Both the position numbers and the translations under genes were made by a program. The notes beneath the pieces were generated by a model that was not told where the DNA came from, made no database searches, and saw only the letters and a program-made list of their open reading frames with translations. Positions 57,200 to 64,000 of a stretch of DNA of 64,000 bases are shown one piece after another (positions within the stretch are counted from its first letter, which is position 1; every line of letters begins with the position of its first letter). Source of the DNA: Pelagibacteraceae bacterium (GTDB lineage: Bacteria; Pseudomonadota; Alphaproteobacteria; Pelagibacterales; Pelagibacteraceae); contig JALEGD010000001.1 in the NCBI GenBank assembly GCA_022763425.1, positions 1,006,572 to 1,070,571 of the forward strand, in the 5' to 3' direction.

Positions 57200-57763
57200 A
57201 TGAAAATTTCTGCTAACGAAATAAAGCCAGGTACCATTATTGAATACAAAAATGATTTATGGCGTTGTCTTAAAAGCCAAGCAGTAAAACCAGGGAAAGG
57301 TGGCGCTTTTAATCAAGTAGAACTTAAAAGTATTACAAAAGGTACCAAGCTAAATGAAAGATTTAGATCCAGTGAGACTATTGAAAAAGCTTCATTGGAC
57401 GAAAGAGATTTTCAATATTTATATAGTGACAATGATAACTTAGTATTTATGGATAGCAAAAGCTTTGAACAAATTAATGTATCGAAAGATACCATTGGTG
57501 ATGATGAAAATATCTTAAAAGAAAATATGGAAGTTAAAATAGAATTTCATGAAGAAAACCCACTGATTGTTACACTTCCTAAGAGTGCAGATTATGAAAT
57601 TTTGGAAACTGAGGCAGTGGTAAAAGGTCAAACTGTTTCAAGTTCATATAAGCCAGCCATCATTCAGAATAATGTAAAGATTATGGTTCCACCTTTTATA
57701 AATCAAGGTGATACTGTTTCTATAGATTGTCATACTAGAGAATACATCAAGAAGGCTAACTAA
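57200..57763 (+). CDS. efp: Elongation factor P
   Basis: 187 residues, all three OB-like domains. The tip loop reads KPGKGGAF with the Lys near residue 34 that is beta-lysylated in E. coli; C-terminal VDCHTREYIKKAN-type segment. It relieves ribosome stalling at polyproline. The 3' end overlaps the phosphatase start by one base. Confidence 0.97.
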   Translation: MKISANEIKPGTIIEYKNDLWRCLKSQAVKPGKGGAFNQVELKSITKGTKLNERFRSSETIEKASLDERDFQYLYSDNDNLVFMDSKSFEQINVSKDTIGDDENILKENMEVKIEFHEENPLIVTLPKSADYEILETEAVVKGQTVSSSYKPAIIQNNVKIMVPPFINQGDTVSIDCHTREYIKKAN

Positions 57764-58548
57764 TGCCTCTTCTTTCAGCAGAAATAAATGTTTTAGAAAA
57801 AATTTGTGACAAAGTAAGTAAAGTTATTATTCGAGACTTTGGTGAAGTTGAAAAATTACAGGTTTCAAGAAAAGGTCCTGGAGACTTTGTGACTAAAACA
57901 GATAAGAAAGTTGAAAAAATCATCATTGAAGAGCTTGAAAAAGCAAGGCCCAAATATGGTTTCATTGCCGAAGAGTCTGGTGAAAGAAAAAATGAAAGTG
58001 AGTTTAATTGGGTCATAGATCCCATAGATGGAACTTCAAACTTTATGCATGGTATTCCACACTTTGCTATTTCAATAGCATTAGAAAAAAACGGCGAAGT
58101 TATATCTGGAATTGTTTGTGACCCCATTAAAAATGAAACATTTTATGCAGAAAAAGGTCGAGGTGCTTACTTCAATAATAGACGAATTAGAGTTTCATCA
58201 AGAAAAAGTTTGGATGAAGTTATTGGTTTATATGGTTGTCCGCCAATGATAAAAATTGACGGAAATAAATTTTTTGATCAAATAAAAAAAGCATCTTCCC
58301 AAATTCATAAATTAAGAAACTATGGAAGCGCTGCTTTAGATTTTGCCTACGTTGCAGCTGGCCGAGCTGATTTTGCCTGGTACGATCATCTAAATTACTG
58401 GGATTATGCAGCAGGTAAAATTATTTTACTCGAAGCAGGTGGGACTATTACAGATTTTGCTGGCAAAAGTTTTGTTAAACAAAAAGAAACATTTATTTCT
58501 AACTCATATATTCATGATGAAGTTATAAAAATTCTTTTTAAAAATTAA
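57763..58548 (+). CDS. Inositol monophosphatase family protein (SuhB-like)
   Basis: 261 residues. Metal and substrate motifs: DFVTKTDKKVEK, FIAEESGE, WVIDPIDGTSNFMHGIPHFA (core DPIDGTSNF), and the second acidic site in WYDHLNYWDYAAGKIILLEAGG. It may be SuhB-type inositol phosphatase, or act on related sugar phosphates such as fructose-1,6-bisphosphate; context with glycolytic genes leaves this open. Coupled to efp. Confidence 0.9.
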   Translation: MPLLSAEINVLEKICDKVSKVIIRDFGEVEKLQVSRKGPGDFVTKTDKKVEKIIIEELEKARPKYGFIAEESGERKNESEFNWVIDPIDGTSNFMHGIPHFAISIALEKNGEVISGIVCDPIKNETFYAEKGRGAYFNNRRIRVSSRKSLDEVIGLYGCPPMIKIDGNKFFDQIKKASSQIHKLRNYGSAALDFAYVAAGRADFAWYDHLNYWDYAAGKIILLEAGGTITDFAGKSFVKQKETFISNSYIHDEVIKILFKN

Positions 58549-59717
58549 TGCTTAAATTTGTAATCTTTCTTTTTCTAGATGTTGTTGCTTTCAGTGGCGT
58601 TCTGGTTGCAACCCTTCCCTTTGTTATAAATAATTTTGGAGGTTCGGTATTGCTGGTTACAATTGCATTTGGTTCTTTTTCTTTTTTTCAATTTTTTGTC
58701 TCACCTTTCTGGGGTAGTTTATCTGATCGAATAGGTAGAAAGCCTCTTTTAATTTTAAATTGTGTTGCAGAATTAATCGCAAATATATTACTTGCAGTTG
58801 CAACTAATTTGCCAATTATTTTTTTAGCTCGAGTTATCGCTGGTTTGTTTAAAACAAACATATCAGTTGGAACAGCTTATATCGCAGATATTACAGATGA
58901 AAAAAACCGAGCAAAAGGCATGGGAATGTTTGGTGTTGCTTTTGGATTAGGTTTCACCTTTGGTCCACTTGCAGGTGGGTTAATAGCTGGATCTGATTAT
59001 TCACAGGAAACTTTGAGTTATGTAGCTTGGTTAGCTTCTGCAATAAATCTATTTAATCTAATTTTTGTTGTAACGTCTTTAAAGGAAACCAATATTAACA
59101 AAGCTGAAACAGAAAATAAAAAATCAAATAAAGCTTTATATAAACAAATAGAAACATTAAAAAATCCTATTTTATTTCCATTCTTTTTACTTATTTTTTT
59201 AATCTATATTTCTTTTGCAGGAATGGAGGGCACTATTGCAGTTTGGACAAAAGAAACATTTACATGGGGGCCAAGGGAAGTTGGTTTTGTGATGTTGCTT
59301 GCTGGCATATGTCAAATCATAGTTCAAGGTGGCTTGTTAAGAGTTTTAATTAAAAAATTTGATGAAATAAAATTAATCATCTCAGGTTTTGTTTGTTTTA
59401 TTTTTGGCTTTGCACTAATCCCTACAGAAAATATATATCTTATTCCTGTTGCAATAATTTTATTAAGTTATGGTATGGGAATTTCTAACCCTTGTATTAA
59501 TAGTATTTTGTCAAAAAAATCAGAACAAAATAAAGGACTAGTTCTTGGAACGGGGTACTCTTGTCAAGCAGCGGCAAGGTTTATTGGACAACCTTTAGCA
59601 GGCTTTATGTTTTTGTATTTTGGGAAAAATGTTCCCTTCTATTTTGATGTAATATTCTTAATGATTGTAGCCACAGGGTATGTGTTTTTATTCAAAAGTA
59701 TTAAAAATGAGGGTTAA
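58548..59717 (+). CDS. MFS transporter (TetA-like drug/metabolite branch)
   Basis: 389-residue membrane protein with twelve segments. Loop 2-3 motif WGSLSDRIGRKPLLI and motif C region MFGVAFGLGFTFGPLAGG place it with the TetA/MdtG-like antiporters. A substrate cannot be named and resistance should not be assumed. The start overlaps the phosphatase stop by one base. Confidence 0.87.
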   Translation: MLKFVIFLFLDVVAFSGVLVATLPFVINNFGGSVLLVTIAFGSFSFFQFFVSPFWGSLSDRIGRKPLLILNCVAELIANILLAVATNLPIIFLARVIAGLFKTNISVGTAYIADITDEKNRAKGMGMFGVAFGLGFTFGPLAGGLIAGSDYSQETLSYVAWLASAINLFNLIFVVTSLKETNINKAETENKKSNKALYKQIETLKNPILFPFFLLIFLIYISFAGMEGTIAVWTKETFTWGPREVGFVMLLAGICQIIVQGGLLRVLIKKFDEIKLIISGFVCFIFGFALIPTENIYLIPVAIILLSYGMGISNPCINSILSKKSEQNKGLVLGTGYSCQAAARFIGQPLAGFMFLYFGKNVPFYFDVIFLMIVATGYVFLFKSIKNEG

Positions 59718-59765
59718 ATCTCCATTGAGTATCCTACTTTATTTGCTATAAACCAGCCTTTAATT

Positions 59766-59987
59766 ATGAAAAAAGATTTACATCCAAAGCTAAATAAAAT
59801 TAAAGTTCAAATGACTGATGGATCAGAATTTGAGACTTTGTCTACATGGGGTTCAGATGGAGAAGTAATGAAACTCGAAATTGATCCCAAATCTCATCCT
59901 GCTTGGACAGGAGAAAGTCAAAAAGCTCAAGACAAAGGTCGAGTAAGTAAATTTAATAAGCGTTTTGCTAATTTAAAAAAGAACTAA
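59766..59987 (+). CDS. rpmE: 50S ribosomal protein L31
   Basis: 73 residues: [19 protein letters not shown], then [22 protein letters not shown], the L31 ending. It lacks the CxxC pair of zinc-binding L31, so this is a zinc-free form, as typical of alphaproteobacteria. It ends 2 bases before the TrcR-like gene. Confidence 0.94.
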   Translation: MKKDLHPKLNKIKVQMTDGSEFETLSTWGSDGEVMKLEIDPKSHPAWTGESQKAQDKGRVSKFNKRFANLKKN

Positions 59988-59989
59988 TT

Positions 59990-60589
59990 ATGAATTTACC
60001 ATTAATGCCAAAAGCAACTGCTGTTTGGTTAATTGAAAATACGAGTTTAACTTTTAAACAAATTGCAGATTTTTGTGGGCTTCATGAACTAGAAATTAAA
60101 GGCATTGCGGATGGAGATGTTGCAGTAGGTATAAAAGCTTATAATCCAATTTTATCAAATCAGTTAACTAGAGATGAAATTGAAGCTTCATCAAAAGATC
60201 CAAATAGACCATTAAAACTTGTTGAAAAAAATGTTGAGTTTGAAGTTAAAAAAATGGTTGGTACAAAATATACTCCAATTTCTCAAAGAGAAGATAAGCC
60301 AAATGCAATTGCTTGGCTGACAAAAAATTATCCTATTTTAACCGATGCTCAAATTTGTAAGTTAGTTGGTTCAACAAAAAATACTGTGGATGCGATTAGA
60401 AATAGAAAGCATTGGAACATGTCAAATATTTCACCTAAAGATCCTGTGATGGCAAGCTTATGTTCTCAAACTGAATTACAAGCGGCAATCGATAAAGCTA
60501 AAAGAAGACAAGAAAGAGAAGCAAAGAAAAAAGGGCGAGAAGCCAAAAAAGCAGCAAAAGCTGCAGCATCAACTGAAGTCCAAAATTAA
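59990..60589 (+). CDS. TrcR-like cell-cycle regulator (DUF1013 family)
   Basis: 199 residues. It starts MNLPLMPKATAVWLIENTSLTFKQIADFCGLHE (core PKATAVWLIENT), and has a second helix-turn-helix-like repeat at KPNAIAWLTKNYPILTDAQICKLVGSTKNTVDAIRNR (core AWLTKNYPILTDAQI). This pattern is the DUF1013/TrcR family of alphaproteobacteria, implicated in cell-cycle transcription. The C-terminus (165-199) is very Lys/Arg/Ala-rich and may bind nucleic acid. It follows rpmE closely. Confidence 0.85.
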   Translation: MNLPLMPKATAVWLIENTSLTFKQIADFCGLHELEIKGIADGDVAVGIKAYNPILSNQLTRDEIEASSKDPNRPLKLVEKNVEFEVKKMVGTKYTPISQREDKPNAIAWLTKNYPILTDAQICKLVGSTKNTVDAIRNRKHWNMSNISPKDPVMASLCSQTELQAAIDKAKRRQEREAKKKGREAKKAAKAAASTEVQN

Positions 60590-60600
60590 TTTAATTAATA

Positions 60601-61098
60601 ATGAAAAAGAGAAAAAAAAATAATTCTCCAGTTGTTTCTATTGTTATGGGAAGTAAATCAGATTGGCCTACAATGAAACATGCTGCAAATGTTTTAAAAT
60701 CTCTTAAAGTAAAGTTTGAAAAAAAAATAGTATCAGCTCACCGAACTCCAAAAAGAATGTTTGAGTATGCAGTTAATGCAAAAAAGAATAATATAGGAGT
60801 TATAATTGCAGGCGCTGGAGGTTCAGCTCATCTGCCAGGAATGATAGCATCTTTAACCGAAGTACCAGTGCTTGGTGTACCTGTAGAGAGTAAAAAATTA
60901 AAAGGTCTTGATAGTCTATTATCAATAGTTCAAATGCCAAGAGGTATTCCCGTGGGAACGGTTGCAATCGGAGAAGGTGGAGCAATGAATGCTGCTTTGC
61001 TTGCTGCATCAATTCTTGGAATTTCTAATTCAAAAATAAGTAATCAACTTAAACAATATAGAATTCGACAAACAAAATCAGTTAAATTAAAACCCTAG
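60601..61098 (+). CDS. purE: N5-carboxyaminoimidazole ribonucleotide mutase
   Basis: 165 residues with the class I PurE motifs [43 protein letters not shown] and [19 protein letters not shown]. It converts N5-CAIR, the product of PurK, to CAIR in purine synthesis. The purK start follows 2 bases later. Confidence 0.97.
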   Translation: MKKRKKNNSPVVSIVMGSKSDWPTMKHAANVLKSLKVKFEKKIVSAHRTPKRMFEYAVNAKKNNIGVIIAGAGGSAHLPGMIASLTEVPVLGVPVESKKLKGLDSLLSIVQMPRGIPVGTVAIGEGGAMNAALLAASILGISNSKISNQLKQYRIRQTKSVKLKP

Positions 61099-61100
61099 AT

Positions 61101-62144
61101 ATGTCTAATCATAAAGTTCTGGGTATTATTGGTGGTGGCCAATTAGGAAGCATGCTTTGTCAAGCAGCGTCTAAAATTAATATTAAAACAAAAATTTATT
61201 GTGATGATAAAGATGCACCTGCACAAAATTACTCTGATGAATTTATATACGGAGCATATAATGATGATGATAAAATCATTGAGTTTGCAAATCAGGTTGA
61301 TGTTGTAACTTTTGAATTTGAAAATATTCCTGTTCCTACTCTAGAAAAAATTAAATCTACAAAACCAGTCTACCCTGATCCTAATATTAATTTTATTATT
61401 CAAGATAGAAGTAGAGAGAAAAAATTTATCAATGATCTTGGTATAGAAACCGTGAGTTATAAAAAAATATCTTCTCAAAAAGATCTTGAAAATATAGATA
61501 AACTTATTCCAGGAATTTTAAAAACTACAACTTTAGGATATGATGGAAAGGGGCAATATATCATTTCTAAAAATAACGATCTAAATGAAATTCCATTAAA
61601 TAACGATTTTATTTTAGAAAAAAAAATTACCTTAAAAAAAGAGATATCTGTAATCATTACCAGATATCAAGATGGTAGCAGTGCAATCTATGAGCCAATT
61701 GAAAATATTCATAAAGATCAAATACTGGATACTTCCACTATTCCTTCAAGTGTGAGTCATGAAATTACAAATTTAAGTAAAAAATATGCAAAACTTTTAG
61801 CAGATAAATTAGACTATATTGGAACCATGTGTATTGAGTATTTTATTGATGAAAATGATAATTTACTTGTAAATGAAATAGCACCAAGAGTACACAATTC
61901 AGGACACCTGACAATTAATGCGTACAATGTCAGTCAGTTCGAATCTCATGTAAGAGCGGTATGTAATCTAGAAAAAATTGAACCTAAAATGACATCAAAA
62001 GCTGTCATGAAAAATATTATTGGAGATGAAATTTTTGAATATAGAAATAAAGAAACAAATTCTGATGAATTTTTCTTTGATTACTTAAAAAAGGAGTCAA
62101 AAAATAAAAGAAAAATGGGTCATATAACAAAGTTATTAGATTAA
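61101..62144 (+). CDS. purK: N5-carboxyaminoimidazole ribonucleotide synthase
   Basis: 347-residue ATP-grasp ligase using AIR, bicarbonate and ATP. GIIGGGQLGSMLCQAA at the N-terminus, FEFENIPVPTL, TTLGYDGKGQYII, VNEIAPRVHNSGHLTINAYNVSQFE (core EIAPRVHNSGH). The 3' end overlaps the convergent COQ9-like gene by 4 bases. Confidence 0.96.
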   Translation: MSNHKVLGIIGGGQLGSMLCQAASKINIKTKIYCDDKDAPAQNYSDEFIYGAYNDDDKIIEFANQVDVVTFEFENIPVPTLEKIKSTKPVYPDPNINFIIQDRSREKKFINDLGIETVSYKKISSQKDLENIDKLIPGILKTTTLGYDGKGQYIISKNNDLNEIPLNNDFILEKKITLKKEISVIITRYQDGSSAIYEPIENIHKDQILDTSTIPSSVSHEITNLSKKYAKLLADKLDYIGTMCIEYFIDENDNLLVNEIAPRVHNSGHLTINAYNVSQFESHVRAVCNLEKIEPKMTSKAVMKNIIGDEIFEYRNKETNSDEFFFDYLKKESKNKRKMGHITKLLD

Positions 62145-62593
62145 TATCCTCTGCCAGTATTTTTTGAAAATGGTCTGTCCTTTAAATTCTGAAAAGTAGA
62201 AATTATTTTTGATTTTAATTTATTAAATTTTCCAACATTTTTAATTTCACCTTTTATATCTATTTCCATTTGCTCTAGACTATAATCTTTTAATGCTAAT
62301 ATCTTAAAATATAATTTTGAAAGTATTCCAGTTAAAATTAATCGTTTTGTGTAAAAATTATAGTCAGTAGATTTATCTCCTGCCAAATACCACATATCGC
62401 TAGCAATATTATATAAGTAGAATATTTCACCATCGCATTTTGATATTTTAGATTTAATATCATTTTTAATGATATCTTTTGACTTTAAATCACTCTTAAG
62501 TTTATCTAAAAGCATAATAGTAATTTTCTGATTGGTGCTATTAATACCTTTGATTTTTTTTTCTAAGTTTTTTTTTTCTTTATCTGTAAGCAT
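62141..62593 (-). CDS. Short COQ9-family protein (putative ubiquinone biosynthesis factor)
   Basis: 150 residues. The stretch LYNIASDMWYLAGDKSTDYN and FYTKRLILTGI (residues 60-91) matches the diagnostic COQ9 motif (AGD-STD-N-YTKR), which binds isoprenoid lipids. Eukaryotic and alphaproteobacterial COQ9 proteins are longer, about 200 residues or more; the N-terminal TetR-like half is much reduced (only about 55 residues before the motif). It overlaps mreD by 14 bases and converges on purK. Function in ubiquinone synthesis is inferred from the motif. Confidence 0.75.
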   Translation of the reverse strand: MLTDKEKKNLEKKIKGINSTNQKITIMLLDKLKSDLKSKDIIKNDIKSKISKCDGEIFYLYNIASDMWYLAGDKSTDYNFYTKRLILTGILSKLYFKILALKDYSLEQMEIDIKGEIKNVGKFNKLKSKIISTFQNLKDRPFSKNTGRGY

Positions 62594-63110
62594 TTTGTGA
62601 AACTAATTTTGAAATAATAAACCAAAATATTGGGTATACTAATAATGTTATAATGAAGTTAGTTAATAATGGAACAATCTCTGACATATGATTGTGGGCT
62701 GTTTGTGTATTTTTATAAATTGTTTCATGGTGTAAAAATTCTAAACCAAAAAATACGCAGTATGCAATAATTAATGATACTCCAAATGAAATCCATTCTG
62801 ATACAAATAAACTTCTCAATTTAATTGATGCTTGAAATGCAGCTACCGCAAATACAATAAAATATAATATTCCTGAAGTTCCAAACCAAAGCCCATTTAA
62901 TACATCACTAATAATACTAATTAAAAATAAAAATACCCCTTTTCCAAAATTTAGACCAGGATTAGATATTTTAAAAACGTAGATTAAAATAAGTTGTAAA
63001 TTTGCATAATTTGAAATTGGTTTTCCTAAAATGGATATTTCAAAAGAACTAATTAAGACGCTCAATAACAAAATAATTGTTGCAATATATCGATTAACAA
63101 AACTTATCAT
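62580..63110 (-). CDS. mreD: Rod shape-determining protein MreD
   Basis: 176-residue membrane protein with five to six hydrophobic segments, following mreC by 1 base. MreD sequence is poorly conserved; the call rests on topology, length, the LNGLWFGTSGILYF-type segment and position after mreB-mreC. It helps form the elongasome. Confidence 0.88.
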   Translation of the reverse strand: MISFVNRYIATIILLLSVLISSFEISILGKPISNYANLQLILIYVFKISNPGLNFGKGVFLFLISIISDVLNGLWFGTSGILYFIVFAVAAFQASIKLRSLFVSEWISFGVSLIIAYCVFFGLEFLHHETIYKNTQTAHNHMSEIVPLLTNFIITLLVYPIFWFIISKLVSQNAYR

Positions 63111-63111
63111 T

Positions 63112-63924
63112 TTATTTACGCATTTTTACAATTGTTAAATAATCCATTTGATTAAAATCATACATTGGTTTTAGATAAAATTTATCTTGTTTATCTTTTT
63201 TAATTTGCCCGACTAAAATTCCATCCGGCATAATATTATCTATACTTGTTGTATAAACATAATCATCTTCGTTTAATGAATATTCCTTAGGTAAAAAATC
63301 TAAATTAATAGTGTTTGCATTACTTGGATTTCCAACCGCAATTGCATTATAATTTTTTTGTCCAATTCTTACTGGAACACGACTATTAATATTTGTGATT
63401 AAAACACCATAGGACGAATTGAAATTTACATCAGTAATTTTTCCAACTAACATATTGTTTTTAATTATAGGATCTCCAGATGAAATTCCATGGCGCGATC
63501 CTTTATTAATAATTATAGACTCGCTTAAGATATTACTTTTATAACTTAGAACTTTTGTTTTGATTGTTTCAAATTTATAATTCTCTTCACCAGTAATTTT
63601 TTTTAAATTTTCAAGCTGAAGTAACAAAGTTATTTTTTCATTCTTTAACTTTGTGACTTCACTTTCTAAATCTAATAATTTATTTTTTGCGATAATCTTC
63701 TCATCAACAAAGAAATTATTAAATGAAGAAACTGTATCTGAAATAAAGTTTAATGGAGACTTTAAAACTACTGTGGTGTAAATTATTCCATCATTAATTG
63801 CAGATCTCGTAATCTTAAAATATTTATTATCACTTCGATCGATAAAAAATAATATTAAAGATATTATAATAAATATAATAACATTTTTTTTTACATCTAC
63901 ATTTTCAGAAGATGCAAACTTCAT
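63112..63924 (-). CDS. mreC: Rod shape-determining protein MreC
   Basis: 270 residues: a cytoplasmic start, a transmembrane helix (about 16-32), a coiled coil (about 72-105) and a beta-barrel periplasmic domain with IINKGSRHGISSGDPIIKNNMLVGKI and YGVLITNINSRVPVRIG. Partner of MreB and MreD. It begins 5 bases after the mreB stop. Confidence 0.94.
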   Translation of the reverse strand: MKFASSENVDVKKNVIIFIIISLILFFIDRSDNKYFKITRSAINDGIIYTTVVLKSPLNFISDTVSSFNNFFVDEKIIAKNKLLDLESEVTKLKNEKITLLLQLENLKKITGEENYKFETIKTKVLSYKSNILSESIIINKGSRHGISSGDPIIKNNMLVGKITDVNFNSSYGVLITNINSRVPVRIGQKNYNAIAVGNPSNANTINLDFLPKEYSLNEDDYVYTTSIDNIMPDGILVGQIKKDKQDKFYLKPMYDFNQMDYLTIVKMRK

Positions 63925-63929
63925 TATTA

Positions 63930-64000
63930 TTAATATTCAGTCAGCATTGATGAGAAGATACCTTCTTGCTCCAAAGCTTTACCAGTACCAATCGCAACAC
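63930..64000 (-). CDS. mreB: Rod shape-determining protein MreB, C-terminal end only
   Basis: The last 22 codons translate to a stretch with GTGKALEQEGIFSSM and end in LTEY before TAA at 63930-63932, a recognisable MreB tail. The rest lies beyond the right edge. Actin-like cytoskeletal protein of the elongasome, first of mreBCD. Confidence 0.85.
   Translation of the reverse strand, partial: VAIGTGKALEQEGIFSSMLTEY

Noticed and set aside
57756-58127. 123-codon open frame on the minus strand opposite the SuhB-like gene
   Set aside because: Shadow of a conserved gene; composition and lack of start signals argue against coding.
58548-59717. Tetracycline or drug resistance by the TetA-like MFS protein
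   Set aside because: The family is broad and nothing in the sequence fixes a substrate.
1-64000. CRISPR arrays, insertion sequences, prophage genes or replication origin
   Set aside because: No regularly spaced repeats with spacers, transposase or integrase frames, cas genes, or DnaA-box cluster were seen.

Overview
The window looks like a chromosome segment of a small-genome, AT-rich, free-living marine alphaproteobacterium, most likely SAR11 (Pelagibacterales) or a close neighbour. This rests on strong A+T bias, very short or overlapping intergenic gaps, proteorhodopsin with a complete retinal pathway, a tandem glycine riboswitch in front of gcvT, osmolyte and amino-acid ABC uptake systems, and alphaproteobacterial gene order (yebC-ruvC-ybgC-tolQRAB-pal-cpoB-tilS-ftsH, tkt-gap-pgk-fba, rluD-rpoH). 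I see no insertion sequence, prophage, CRISPR array or rRNA operon. Species-level assignment is not possible from reading alone.

Layout. 1-4.5 kb: gcvT-gcvH-gcvP (minus strand, gcvP cut by the left edge) behind a tandem glycine riboswitch. 4.5-10.7 kb: a renalase-like flavoprotein and an EamA exporter, then a ProC-like reductase, glyoxalase I, pdxH, aroC, a rhomboid protease and a small zinc-ribbon protein. 10.7-15.1 kb: a GMC flavoprotein oxidoreductase, an MFS transporter, a winged-helix regulator and an outer-membrane barrel, with two short repeat arrays that look like operators. 15.1-24.4 kb: an isoprenoid/retinal/proteorhodopsin block: dxs and proteorhodopsin on the minus strand, crtI-crtB-crtY-blh-ispH on the plus strand, then ispA and xseB on the minus strand. 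24.5-33.2 kb: a Sua5-type gene and an ABC-2 exporter, tRNA-Arg(TCG), a glycine-betaine-type uptake system and a complete general amino-acid ABC operon (aapJQMP). 33.2-43.5 kb: rluD-rpoH, then purA, thiD, glmM, folP, ftsH, tilS and cpoB. 43.5-51.3 kb: pal-tolBARQ-ybgC, a phage-type RuvC, yebC, a YmdB-like phosphodiesterase, a 5-formyl-THF cyclo-ligase, zapA and a coiled-coil partner. 51.4-62.1 kb: tkt-gap-pgk-fba-thiE-efp, a SuhB-like phosphatase, an MFS transporter, rpmE, a TrcR-like regulator and purE-purK. 62.1-64 kb: a short COQ9-like gene, mreD, mreC and the end of mreB.

How the genes fit together. The most coherent system is the light-driven proton pump with its chromophore supply: dxs and ispH feed isoprenoid precursors, a polyprenyl synthase elongates them, crtB/crtI/crtY make beta-carotene, and blh cleaves it to retinal for proteorhodopsin. 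The block sits inside what is elsewhere a contiguous xseB-ispA-dxs operon, and the proteorhodopsin gene has a leader with mutually exclusive hairpins resembling an attenuator. Other points worth following are the 11-bp P1 stem of the glycine riboswitch that covers the gcvT ribosome-binding region, a triplet of 12-bp repeats at exact 20-bp spacing before a regulator gene, a phage-type RuvC with no ruvAB at the usual site, and a shortened COQ9 homologue beside mreD.
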